Of a stretch of 64,000 nucleotides of DNA, positions 24,365 through 36,779 are shown one piece after another. Below the pieces are notes generated by a model. That model had not been told where the DNA came from, made no database searches, and saw only the letters and a list, made by a program, of their open reading frames with translations. The translations under genes and the position numbers were made by a program. Each line of letters begins with the position of its first letter. The stretch's first letter is position 1. Where the stretch lies: contig OU612075.1 of NCBI GenBank assembly GCA_914767715.1, positions 14,508,001 through 14,572,000 on the forward strand. Reading direction: 5' to 3'. The DNA comes from Membranipora membranacea. Taxonomy: Eukaryota; Bryozoa; Gymnolaemata; Cheilostomatida; Membraniporidae.

Positions 24365-26188
24365 ATATGGGGAGTAGTAAGCTTACTGGTTACACTATGC
24401 ATAGGATTCCTGACAATCACAGCTCTATCTATATCACAACAGGAGTAGTGGTGTTCAGATCTGCAAAGACAGAAGAATGATGTTCATGAACGGGTTACAA
24501 GTAAACCTACCGGCAACATAAGTATTCAGACATAAAACAGACTCCAACTTGATATCTGGAGTAAATCTCATAGGGTGTGTTAATCTGCTGCAATTGACAC
24601 ATCAATTTTACTCAAGGCAGATATTGTGAACAATATGCACCTTGAATAATAAAACACAACTTTCAAATACCTTGTTTCAATGATATTATAGGAATAACAG
24701 GGAGGGGTTACCTTTACTAACCAGCCGACTTGCGGTACTATCACCAAGCATCAAAACAGCTAGAAGACCTAGCCACAGGCCATCATGTTCAAGCAGCCAC
24801 AAAAACAGTTATATCCGAGGCTTGATTTCTAATACATTGTGAAGCTCAAAATATGAAATGCAACCAAAATAATATTAGCCCAGTTGGCTTTCCTGTTGTT
24901 CGTGACAAAACCACTGCTATAAACTTACCACATTTATCAGTGGCTTGATTATATATTTAACCGGTTTCCTGTACACATATATGAGGAAGCATATGAGCAA
25001 TTCTCTGCAGTGATCACAATGATTATGTTGTTTAGGAGTTGCAAGTATTTTGTACCTGAAATGAAAATGTAAAAACCTGATATTGCAATCATACATACAG
25101 GAAAAACTCTCTTCAGAAAAAACAGAATTGTGAGCACATAGTTTTAAAGGTTGCAAATCCCAAGGAAACATCCACTTACTAGAAATTCACACAACCAGAT
25201 AGCAACGAGTAAAAGATGCGCTGCAATTTTATCCTAAAAGCATTGCAATTTTATCCTCTGTTAACCCTGATAACTCGGGGATAACATTCCATATCAGCGG
25301 GCCTGATAATCTTATTATTTTTTCTCAACAAAATAACAACCTCTGTTTGTACGCATTTCAAGGCCAACTGAAGACCAGGCAAACGTGATGGAGTTAAATT
25401 TGTCTTTATTTTGGGAAACTATGAGGCTAGGATTCTCAGATGACTAAAAACCAAAGCCTAAATACTCAACTGAAACTGCCAAATGTAGCCAATCTTAGTA
25501 AGCAGTAACAATTATACTTACCAAACAGGGTGCGGAATCTGGATATCGAGACTCATTTGCATAGGCTCATACAGATATGCGCGAGCGTGTCTTGAACTGG
25601 GTGGTTGCACCTTTGAGATGTAGAGGAGCATTCTTGTGATGCAAGGCCTGTCCCCAGATGCATAAGGTCCTCTCAAGATGCATCGGGTCGTCTTCAGATG
25701 CATTGGGTTATCTTCTGGTGCGTGGTGTAATCTTGAATTTGCCTGTTTTTAGATGCATAGAATTGTCTCACGATGCATGGGAGTGTCTTTAGATGCGTAT
25801 GCCCATCTTTAGATGCGTGGGACTCTTTTGAGACATCTTGGCCATTAGTGAGATGCCTTGTTCAGCCTTGAGATTCATAGGATTGTCCTGAATTGTGTAG
25901 CTCATTCGTGAGACGCTTAGGCCGTTATTGAGATGCGTAGGTGTGTCTTAAGATGCATGGGCATGTTGTGAGAAGCGTAGGTCAATCTTGAGATGCATAT
26001 CTAGAGGTTTGCATGCTGTTCTTGAGACGCTTGGGTGTGGCTTGAGATGTGGTGTATTAAGGAGCAAAGGCTTATCTTGAAACGTATGAGCCCATCTTCA
26101 AATGTCTACAGAGGCTTCTCAAGATGTGTATGCTGTTCTTAAGAAGCCATATTTGAGATTAGTTAACTCATCTCGACACCGAGCAGAC
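24365..26188 (-). repeat. Module block 5 with long degenerate minisatellite module
   Basis: Partial module b ends at its acceptor side at 24460, c is at 24929-25055 and m at 25522-26188. The m module is about 670 bp of imperfect 20/21-bp repeats of the type GATGCATAGGCC-TCTTGA, clearly older than the array at 12951-13283. On the minus strand m and c join in frame (IQIPHPVW then YKILATPKQHNHC), but c then runs into a stop on entering b. Confidence 0.65.
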
Positions 26189-26559
26189 CTGAAAAATAAA
26201 TATAGGTAATTTCTTCAAAAGGTTGCAACAGCACATTATTCTACACCATCAGTCTTTCTAAACAAGCTCACAGGTACCGTTAGGAGTTATTATTATACAC
26301 AAAACTTTAATTGTCATCATCAATTTGATATTTTCAAATGTTTTCATTATGTGAAAAAAAGATAATGTCAAAAAAACTACTGAGCAATGATGCTTTGCAG
26401 GTAGCAAGTCAATCATCCGTGCCACTTGGTTTTATAAATTAGATGAGAAAACGTGTCTTGATGATTCCAACTTGACATGTATAATTAGCAAGACAGCCAA
26501 CGCCTGGCGAATTACTAATACCCAACAAAATAGTGTATTACAATGACAATGACTAAATA

Positions 26560-26960
26560 AAACATAAATTGTATGCAATATCCCATTGATACAAGTGGGC
26601 CAACAAAATTTGACCAGTCTCCAAATATTCTACTATCAGTAAAAAGCATGTGTCCTTCCAGTAAACATTATCAGTAGATACTCACCATACTGATAAATGG
26701 ATGTCTCTCTCCGGCCTGTCCTGTCCAAGTAGCGTTGGGATCAGAACAGCAGCGCGCTCAGTTTACGTATTTGCTTATGTACTGAAGTTTACCAGTCGTG
26801 AAAGCTTCATTCACTATATTGAATTTTCGGCGGTGTTTATTGGGTGATAACTGTATAAATTTCTGCTTGCACCATTGGGATAGCTGAAAGCTTGAAGATT
26901 TTCAAGCAAAATAAGGCTTGTCTTTGTTACGTGACGATTCAAGCTGAAGATTTAAAAGTA
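26560..26960 (-). repeat. Module block 6 fragment
   Basis: This fragment contains a spacer end and a module a whose donor side is at 26696. The minus strand reads SDPNATWTGQAGERHPFISM immediately before GTGAGT. The sequence beyond (26770-26960) aligns with 37430-37640 rather than with the acceptor side of blocks 1-4, so blocks 6 and 7 form their own subtype. Confidence 0.55.
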
Positions 26961-27844
26961 CCAATGTCAGAGTTGCAAGGCTACCAGCAAATATTCAAGT
27001 ATAGAAAAGGGTTTTTATTTTGTCAACAGTAAGATATTGTAGCTCAAATAATAATAAGCATAAATATTCATCCCCTGATCAGAGGATTCAAACAAATATT
27101 CTCTTTAACAACAATATCATTTTTAGTCAGTACTCATTAATAGATGTGACCTGGTTCAAAATATATTCCTCAAAACCAGCTCTGCTTCGACAGGGCATAA
27201 GCTTCGGATTTAAACTATGATTTCCATTATAAACTTTTGATGCTTATACGCTGCTTATGGTTTGGCCGGCTTCTCCACCATGACATTGCCACCGGCTAGA
27301 AAATGTTTGATCCAATTAGCCTGACAGTCAGGCAGATTTCTTATGTTTTGACAGGCAGCCTGTGACTAGTAATTCTTCATACCTACCAGCCAAACAGCTT
27401 GCTGTACATTTGGGCATGAGCTTTTTCGCAGGAGTATGGGGAGGGGACAAGAAAATCTATGTGCGTCAAATCTGTTTTTCCTTACGCACACATGCATTGT
27501 ATCAGTTTGATGATGGGATGAAATGTTGACATCACCTGCTGTTTCCGTTGAATACTCCAGCTGCATATCACCAAAAACTAACACCCTGTTACGCTATTTG
27601 AACAGGTATTATTTGTCATTGAAATCAAAACAGGAATTATGTTGGATGCGTCTTTATGGTCTTTATTCTAGATATTTCCTGGTAGATAAGTCACCGACCA
27701 AGTTTTTTAATAAAAAATTCACAGCTCCACGGATCTGGTGTGATTAAAAAACCCCAGTAGAGGAACCTCATGCTGACAAATGTATAGGTAAATGTAAAAC
27801 TCAGTAAAAAAAAGTGAATTAAATGGTATTTGGTTCAACAACAA
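26961..27844. other. Intergenic, nothing recognised
   Basis: No supported gene or repeat. Confidence 0.4.
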
Positions 27845-27846
27845 TA

Positions 27847-28096
27847 GGTAAATTCGCGCCCTTGGTATCTATATTAAATAATCATTAATCATAATCATTT
27901 TCATGGAAAATCCAACTGAATAGATTTTATGATTAGGTATACGGTTTTTCTATATCAGCCAAATGAAACTTAGAATTATCTCCTCATTGGTAATAGGGAG
28001 ACAACTTGAATTCAAGTTGGATTCAGTTGGATTTCCCCATGATAATGATTATGATTAATGATTATTTAATATAGATACCAAGGGCGCGAATTTACC
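27847..28096. mobile_element. 250-bp inverted-repeat element with TA target site
   Basis: Arms of about 75 bp (27847-27921 and 28021-28096) are near-perfect reverse complements beginning GGTAAATTCGCGCCCTTGG. Flanking TA dinucleotides at 27845-27846 and 28097-28098 fit a Tc1/mariner-type non-autonomous element. An 18-bp palindrome sits in the loop (28002-28019). No coding capacity. Confidence 0.8.
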
Positions 28097-28150
28097 TAAT
28101 GTGATTTGCGTGAAAATACTGACTTATAGAAATGTGAAGTTGGTTGATGA

Positions 28151-28216
28151 TAGCCGTGTCACGCGGCTACTTTTATTGTTTTGGGGAACAAAAAAAGTAG
28201 CCGCGTGACACGGCTA
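28151..28216. mobile_element. 66-bp foldback, TAGCC/GGCTA ends
   Basis: A perfect 24-bp stem (28151-28174 with 28193-28216) begins TAGCCGTGTCACGCGG and encloses an 18-nt loop. The nine bases before it (GGTTGATGA) and after it (GGTGTATGA) agree at seven positions, as a decayed 9-bp target duplication would. The ends and the duplication length match the palindrome at 4741-4774, so I infer a shared family. Confidence 0.55.
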
Positions 28217-28775
28217 GGTGTATGAAAATCAAAATTGTGGTTAGTTCCACACCTGTGTAACTTAGGAGGAGATGCATGGTGAAAGAAACATAAACTTCTT
28301 ATTGATAGAGTGAGCTATATAATATCCATCCAGATTAGTAAGAATAGAGAAATTAGTTGTTGATATTGAATATTGGAATCTTTCTACTCCTTCTGAGTTA
28401 CCCGGGGAATCCCCACTTCCTCTTTGGGCTGGCTATGCCCTTCATGCTCAATTTATTTAGGTTTACAGCAATGTTTAAAATAAAATGGGGTGTCTTTTGC
28501 CCTGCACTATTTCCGCTCTGGGTTGTCACTGTCCAGTTTTCTTGTTGAGTCATACCCGGCCAATACTCAATCTCCCTGTGATTGTTGGGGATTAATTGAA
28601 TGATGTTAACTGTGGATGACCTGACAGGACCCTTGTTGTTACTAGTGTTGCAGCAGGAGACCAGGTGATTAACCTCAACCTGATACTTCTGTTGTTGCGC
28701 CTGAAAAATGCAAGATTATTGTTAGCAGGATCCATGCTAGATAAAGCTTACAAATGCTTTCTCTGAATGATATGT
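28217..28775. other. Intergenic, nothing recognised
   Basis: No supported gene. A short plus-strand frame at 28357-28548 is hydrophobic, but there is no other evidence that it is coding. Confidence 0.4.
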
Positions 28776-30840
28776 TCAGTCAAATATGAATGGTTGTACA
28801 ATGTGTACTTGTCTATCAGACAAGTTTATGAATGCGATGTTTGAAAGCAAACTTCGCAACGTCGGTTGAGGTGGTGCTCTTAGTTGCCCTATGGCGTGTA
28901 TCATGTTGGTCAGAGAAATGCAAGGAGAACCTGTCAATGTCAAGGGCAGCCTGACCACAAAGCATCCTATGGTATATTCTTTGGTCTGCAAGTATCCCAT
29001 CCATAAGTCATCATCAGGTCAGAGATGTGGTCACTTTTTCACAAAAAGTATTCCCAACGGAATGCCTTATGATTAATACCTTCAAGTTGTTTTATATGTT
29101 TGGCTTTATAGGGGGACCAGGTTTGAGTGGCCATCTCCGTAATGGGACAGCAGACTGTTTTATACGCTATTGATCTTGTTTTAGATTTAGCTTTTTTAAG
29201 ACAGCGCATTATCATATGGAGAGAGCGATTTGCTTTAGAACAAGCTTTTTTAATATGTTGGTCGAATGATAGTCTTCTATCGGTGGTGATTCCAAGATAT
29301 TCAACAGAGTGAACATTGACCAGTGATTCACTTTTCATTTCATATTGACAAACGTGGGGGTTTTCGGTGTTTCGCTGTATGCAGATATGCTCACACTTTT
29401 TAACATTGAATTTCATCTGAGAATTATCAGCCCATGTCGCAAGACTATCCAAATCATGTTGTAATGCATTACTGTCAGAATTTTTTGTTATGGGTTTGTA
29501 CAGTAAAGAATCGTCAGCATACAATTTAAGAGTGCTACATTCAACAGAGTTATTCATGTCATTTATAAAGATATTAAATAAAAGTGGACCCAGAACGCTA
29601 CCCTGGGGTACCCCAGAGGTGACATTTCTAGATGTAGATTTGACATTGTTAACACAGACAGATAAATTACGATTTTGAAGCCAAGACATATTCCAATTTA
29701 CAGTTTTAGTGTGTATACCAACATTCATAAGTTTAATTTTTAATTTTCTATGAGACACGACATCAAATGCCTTGGAAAAATCAGGGACTGCTATATCGAC
29801 AGGGATAGAATTGTCGAAGTAGTCTATAAATTCTGTCACCGTATTTAATAGCTGAGTATCACACCCTTGTTTTGACCGGAAGCCATGTTGATGCTCATAC
29901 AAAATATCATGGGATTCTAGAAAATTATGTACATTGTGAGAGATAACATTTTCAAAGATTTTTGATACTATTGATGTGATGGAAATAGGCCTGTAGTTGA
30001 GCGGATCTGCTCTACTTCCTTTTTTGTAAAGCGGGACAATATTAGCACGCTTCCAGTCTAGTGGGGTACAAGAAGTATCATAAAAATATTGGAACATTTT
30101 AGTAAGGGTTGCGTCAATGTGTGGTGCGAATAATTTTAGTAATGCTGGGGATTATTCATCGGGTCCTGCTCTCTTCCGAGTGTCAAGCAAGTTTTATTGT
30201 TTACGAATACCAAATTTATCAAAAATGATAGGATTAGATAAGGTATCAGGGAGCGCTAGAGTTGGGGTAGTATTATCATCTACAGTGAAAACAGAAGCAA
30301 AAGAATTGGCAAAGCACTCTGCTATGGCTGTGTTATCATTAGCAGACACGTTATCTAGTTGGTTGACTGTATTAGTACTTCCTTTCTTGCTAGCAATATA
30401 AACATAACAAGCGATATAAAGGCTTTGAATCACCATGTTCAAGTTTTTTACATAAATGTTTGTTTAAATATGAGTTGTAATCCCTGTTGCACAGCTTTTT
30501 GCAGTAACGGGATTGATCAGCATGCCGTGAAAGATTGTAAGCATCAAGACAGGCCAGATGGAGTGTTTTTCGCTTTCTGATTTGCTTTTTTGTTTCATTT
30601 GATATCCAAGTTTGTGCTTTCTTCTTTTTAAATTTGAAGGGAATGTGATCATGAGCTGAGCTGTACCAGATCGCTTCATAATTTTGAGAGGCCTGTATTT
30701 TATTGTCAATCTTACAGCCAAGATTGTAGGTAGCCAAAATTATTTCAGCATTATCAGCTTTTTCAAATTGCCAGAATGGTTTGGGTTTTGTGAGTGACTT
30801 ACTTCTTTCAATGACATTATTGTGATTTATTTCCAAACAG
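28776..30840 (-). mobile_element. CR1/Jockey-group retrotransposon, 5'-truncated, frameshifted
   Basis: On the minus strand, 30836-30390 encodes the linker region before the RT (TWISNETKKQIRKRKTLHLA and onward). After frameshifts, 30097-29039 is an open RT of 352 residues. In it, LNYRPISITSIVSKIFENVI is followed by HGFRSKQGCDTQLL, the motif A region FSKAFDVVSHRKL (with PDFSKAFD in place of the usual LDFSKAFD), SGVPQGSVLGPLLFNIFIND, the catalytic YADDSLLY (intact), and VEYLGITTDRRLS. The C-terminal domain continues in other frames below 29036 (GWDTL-like and QRIYHRML pieces) to about 28800. No endonuclease is present upstream of 30840. An inactive but fairly young copy. Confidence 0.85.
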
Positions 30841-33800
30841 CACTAGATGACATCTCTCACTGGGCTAGAGACAGCAACAGCTGATAAATGCCTCTATAAC
30901 TAAAATCCTGCTCCTAAGTTTATCAGACCCTAAGATGGTCATAAACAGTGATATGCACCATGGAGATGCCGTATGTCAATATCAGCTGCCATATATAACG
31001 GATTCTACAGCTCACCTATTCGGTAACACCATGACCAATAATTTCAATGTTAAGGGTCACCCACTCAACAAGCTAATAATTAGGAAGAGTGGGTGACAGA
31101 CTCGGGTGTCGCTCACCCACCAGATGCCCCGCTGTAGGACAGAGAGGCTATGCAATACTTTTTTTAATAAATATTCTAAATTTTAACATAATATTTAGTT
31201 AACATTTTTATCAGGTTATATTTTAATCCTGTGTTTTTTACTGCTTACTCATTTTTCTTAGTGGAATTCACTCCAGTATTTTAGGAGGAACACAAATACA
31301 TACATACATGCATTTCACATTCCGTACAGATTCAGTAATCTCTCTAATGCTTTAACATCCTGAAATGACATGTATGTTTTTACGAACCGTATGTAATCAC
31401 TCACCTTTTTCATATGACGCTGCTGTTCTGTGCTCCCTGTACTTGAGAGACAGCAGAAGAAGATGGGGGTGACAAACTTTATTTGTACATCTTATACTAG
31501 AAATGACTGAGCCAGTACTGTCACCTAATTCTTAGCTGTGAGATATGGGGTGAGGAGGGGGTGGGGAGGAGGCTGTAGATCAGCACATGATTGTGACTCA
31601 TCGGAATTCATTGAGTAGCTCAAGATTCTTTACACAAGCTACTTTTTATGCGTTACATAAAGGATTCCAACCACCGCTGCGAAACTTTCATCTTGAGGGC
31701 GTGACAAGTCATGAGACCTGCATGAAACCAGCAAAATAAGCAATCAAAGTAAATATGGAGGAGAATTATTCACCAAACTCATCCTTGTGTCCTGCGCAGT
31801 ATATAATATGAGACATTGGTGAATATAATGTAAAAATTTGTTAGTAATGACAAAGTAGCATGATAATTGTAGGTGGGACGACACAGGGAAATGCATGCGA
31901 TCTATGTTTAGTCATTAACACTGCATCCACCAGTGTAATGAGTGTAACAAATGGAATCTATCTGATTGAAAAAAGCTGATCACTTGAAGTTCTCATTGAC
32001 AGAATGCCATGTTTGAATTAAATAGCTCTCCAACTCAGTCCACACTAAAATCTGAGACATCTGAATTGCCCATATTTGAATGTCTCATCAAATCTAAGTA
32101 AGGTATGCTTACTTGTTTGTCGTGAGGAATGAGAGGTACAGGCCAAGTTGGCCTTATCTTCATATCCAATTCAAATGGTTGAGTCCCCCTGAGAAGGTAG
32201 GATTCTGTGGCGCAAAAAAGTACACCTAATCTGGGTGGTTCATGAACTGAAGTATTTAAACAAGCTTTTCTATTTAGGAAAAGTGTAATGAATGAAAGCA
32301 ATATTTTTGAATTTCAATGTATGATACGCAAACATGCCGTCATATCTTCTACTAATTTTGCTGTGCTGTCTTGGAATCATATAAATGTTTCCTGTAATTA
32401 TCCAAAGCCCTTTATTCTATTACATTGTACACATTGAGTAAGCCTTGCAACACTTATATTTCCTGTTTCATGCAAAGCAAATGATTCTCTTGATCTGTCA
32501 ACACATTTGTTGATCACCAACAATGGCTTAGCAGTATACAAGTTTATTACTACCTCTACAACGTCTATGGTGATCCCTTTACAGTCAAAACAGGTATAAT
32601 CTTTTGTACCATATCATTCAGGCCAACAGTAATCAAAACGTTCAATACTTGTCTGTGCTTGTTCTATTACTTCACCAGATGGCTGTGCCTTGTGTGGTAC
32701 CAGTAAGCTTCTTAGTAACCTTAAAAAAGCAATCGGTTGCTTTGACAACTGTTAGTCAATATATAGCCCTAACAGACAATCAAAATAAACTACTTGTGCA
32801 AATATTCAATATTGGCACTATTGGAGTTGTGCTTTCATTGACATAAAGTGGATAACTCAAAACTATTGACTATGGCTAAGAAATTTCCTTTATATAAAAT
32901 AAACAATTTTCCGTAACATTTATGGCCTTACTTTCAAAATGTATATCAATAGCAGTAGAGATCAGGTGAAGTTTAAACAAAGGGCTAATTGCTCCTTAAA
33001 ATACCATGCGTGACATATTTTCTTCTACGGCATTGTTTATGTTGTGAAGCTTCAAAGTTTCTTATGGCCAAAAGCATCTGTGCCAGAGGCTAGCTAAGAG
33101 CAGCAACCCTGATGTATGATAGAGTTATCATATTTATGATATAACCACCTTCACGACATAAAATGCCTGCCATCAGTGGGTAATGCACCATGTCAAGTCA
33201 TACCAGTAAAAGTTCATACAACCAGCCATGCTATTTATCTAGAGGAATAATTCTAGCTAGCTAGTTTGGGGGTCGAGTTTTTGTCAGATAATACTAAATT
33301 TTGGTGAGGTGGGAGTCTATGTACAGTAAAGAGGGTGAGTATATCTAGGCTAGCATTAAATTTAGCTATTTCACACGAAGTATAAATATTATTCTCCCTT
33401 GAAAGCTCTTTTTTGGTGAGTCTTGGTCACGCACAAAATATTGTACGGGGTCATGCATACACTTGGAAGTTACCCCATCCTTGAACTGTCATGTCGGGCA
33501 ATAAAAACTCTATTTTAGGTGTTTACAGGATGGAATACCACAAAGTGCTCCGTGGTTATACTTGTAGTTTGCCATTAAGAATACAATTACTCGAATTAAT
33601 ATCTAGGTATGAAATGATGGACAGAAACCTTGCCTATCACATAGTACTTGAAGCCTCTATCAGTAAGTGACTTACCCTGCGACAGGAGACAGTAAGATCA
33701 AATCAGTAGATGAACCTCAATCAGGGAGACCTGATGATAAACTACAAGCTGTACCTCTGCTCGGGTAGATCTAGTCAGTCAGTCAGTCTGCAACTAACAT

Positions 33801-35208
33801 AGAAGGATTTTTGTTTGCTCTTTCCTCAGTCAAGGGATTAAGGGACAATCTATTATGAGGCCTTTTAAGTTTACCATCTGATGCCACCAATATCATATCT
33901 GAATAAGCCACAATATTAATATGACATGGCAAAAATGATTATGATGTTTTGACAGGTAGTTGTCTTCATTTTAGTTTCTGTTCAAAAAAAGTCATAATAC
34001 AAATCTTAAAAAAGAAGAATGCTAATTGTAAATGATGGCGACTGACGGTCACCAGCAGTACCCGTTATCAAATGGAATTCTTAGAGGTAACTGATTTTAG
34101 TTCTCATGTAGGATAATCAAAAGCGATATTTTTACCTCCACACTTAACTGGCCAAATTTCTTGAGAGGAAATTTCTCCATAAAAAATTATATGAAAACTA
34201 TATAATTTGGTAGCCACAGTCAGCTTCAAATTTTTGTTGGTTGGCACATGCTCAGTCCGCTAAAATATCTATACTTTGGTCCATGTCAGTGGTTGAGAAT
34301 GAATTCCCCGCTAATGCCAACCCATCATTGTCATTGGTTAATTGAAGGTTGGGTTTGGGTGGTTTGAGGGTGACTTATTGTTAGCTAGCACCAAACCAAG
34401 CAAATACCCTAGAAGAACTAATGTCAGCTAAAGTTCAGTTATAGAAGTGACTTATGTTGGCTAACACTAAATTTTCTGCTAGCTGAGGTGAGATTCTTTA
34501 TAATGTAAAAAGAAGATGGGGTGAGGAAATACTAGCTGGAATGACTCACAATAGCATAATCCTCTGTACACTCACTTTACTTTCAAGCTGTCCTTTGTGA
34601 TATGTTTGTCTTTACTCTCTTTTGATACTTCTTCTCCCATTTCCTCTCTGGCTAATGTTTTGCAGCTAGGATATTTGCAGCCACTGTGTTACTTTAAATA
34701 AATGTATGCAATGTAAATATACACATCATAAACCTGATGCCCTGATGTATTAATGATTGCAAAAAGGTGAACCGTGGTAATAAGTTGAGAAATTAGTTCA
34801 TTGTCTCACAGAAAAAAAGTCATATCTGTGCGGGCCTACCAAGCGCTAGAGAGATGTCATGTCAAACACACACTTCCTCAGATCACATATGAGAGCAACG
34901 TTACGTGTGCTGTGGAATTCATAATTATACATTGTATAGAGATGTGTCAACTTCAAGCACAGCAGGTTCTCTAATAGTATTAGTGATCAACCATGGCGAG
35001 AGAAAGTTGCCCTATTCCATGTTGAACAGTGTTTAGAAAATTAACATACCTCGGGAGTCGGGAGTACAAGATAAGTGCCAATGCCTTCACCAGAAGTCAG
35101 CCGGTAGGTACATTTTATGCCGTGAGTCAATAACACCAACCAGTATGATTTGAGATTTACACAGGCATTGTGCGCCTATGTAAACGATACATGATGTTTT
35201 GTGATTAA
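30841..35208. other. Long intergenic stretch, nothing recognised
   Basis: Read on both strands without finding a supported gene, TE end or strong repeat. The only structure noted is an 11-bp perfect stem GTCACCCACTC at 31056-31066 with 31087-31097. The short frames here, including 32604-32846 and 32035-32301, show no motif. Confidence 0.5.
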
Positions 35209-35755
35209 GTTCATTAAGGGTCAGGACAGCAAGCACAAACTGGATTGATTAAGGACAACCAGATTATTGCTGCTGCCCAGGGCCTTAAGACTCTCTGGAA
35301 TCGGAGCTCAAAACTCCAGAGCAAGAACCCCCGGCCCCCACCAGGTATTATTAGGGTTTGTTATTCTAACTGTGAAATACAGAAGTACGAGGTTACAATG
35401 CAGGGACGGCCGAAGCCAGGACAGGTTCCACTACCGCAGGGCGCAGGCCGTGGAACCAACCCCTTTGGAATCTCCGGAAAATTCCTCAGGGGCACAAACC
35501 TTGGGCTCCACTGGATCTGCAGCTCCAGTTTTACCCAAGGGTGCTGCTGCTGTGGGTGCTGCCCATGACCTTGGAGGCCACAGCCAGTCTTAGCCACAGA
35601 CTCAGCGAACCACAAAGACCGACAGCAGGCAACCGCAGTAAGCTGCAGCTACCTACTGACGAACCTAAAGAAACTCTGGAACTCCAGTGTTCCAGACAAG
35701 AACTCACGGCTTTTTGAGTTTGTTATTCAAAGTGTATCTGCTAAATGAAGATATA
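35209..35755. repeat. 547-bp near-identical repeat, copy 2
   Basis: Partner of 9574-10120 at a distance of 25,635 bp, in the same orientation, with three differences seen by eye. Similarity drops sharply beyond TGAAGATATA at its right end, where only a weakly alignable flank continues. Its G+C-rich core keeps all plus-strand frames open for about 300 bp. Confidence 0.85.
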
Positions 35756-36574
35756 AGTTAGGTACAATTGGTTCTTGATTGGCAGAGACAGTATTGTACT
35801 TACGCATACTATCAATAACAAGTTAAAGGATAGCTACCTCAAACAAAACTGTATTTAGCAACAAAAGCAAGTAAACACTGCAATTGAAAAGGGGGGGGGA
35901 AGGTTAGTCACAGTGACAAGTGGAGACACAAATAGATGGTGAGAAAACAGTATGAGTAGAAGCTTAACTCTCTTTATCTCAAAACCATACAAAATCATAC
36001 CAACCATATATAGTTCCCCCATTTGTCAAACCTACGGAATAGAAACTAGATATGTGTCAATTACAGTAGCTAACAAGTTACAGCACCCCTCAAACTTGAC
36101 GGTGCCGACGCCAAAGTGGTACCTGCTTGAACAGCAATCATTCCCAAAGAAGTATGAATAATAATTGCGTTGGTTATTCCATAGTAACAAAAGCATGAGC
36201 ATAAAAATTAACAGTGTGTTAGGAATAGGGTAAAGAAAAGGTACAGTGGAGTGAAAAGTAACAAAAGAGAGATGGTGAAAACACAGCATGAATAAAATAT
36301 GCTAATCCCTCCTTACCTCAAATACCATATCATACTATACCATATCATACCATATTTTTTTTAGGTAATCAGGGTTTCCCATTTGTCAAACCTACTAAAA
36401 AAAACTAAATGTGCTCAAACAGCAAAGTTATGGTAATGAAAATTAGAGCTTTGTCTATGTTCTTAGTTAGACTTCATAAAAAGAGCAGTGCAGATTCGCA
36501 GTGATCCGAGCCTAGTGAAGAGGAGTAGGACCCAAGAGAAGAAAGGGAGATAGTAAGAGCACAAGGGAAAGAGT
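35756..36574. repeat. Degenerate ~330-bp tandem repeats, group 2
   Basis: Two diverged units at about 35880-36050 and 36190-36400 share GTGACAAGTGGAGAC, ATGGTGAAAACACAG, CTTACCTC, CATACC words and TTGTCAAACCTAC with the units at 10.3-11.2 kb. Confidence 0.6.
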
Positions 36575-36660
36575 AAGGAGGAGGAGGAGGAGGAGGAGGA
36601 GGAGGAGGAGGAGGAGGAGAAGGAGGAGGAGGAGGAGGAGGAGGAGGAGGAGGAGGAGGA
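36575..36660. repeat. (GGA)n microsatellite
   Basis: About 28 AGG/GGA triplets with one interruption (GAGAAGGAGG). The start is within a purine-rich stretch beginning near 36480. Confidence 0.95.
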
Positions 36661-36779
36661 TTGATTTCTAGTCTATTGTAATTTATATAATTAATATAAT
36701 CTAAATAAATAAGGAATTTACATAACGTTTAAAAAGTGTATATTAATATAAACATAATATCAGCATTAATAGAATACTG

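Noticed and set aside
28151-28216. GC stem with T-run resembling a bacterial terminator
   Set aside because: The window is eukaryotic; the foldback-insertion reading explains the ends and flanks better.
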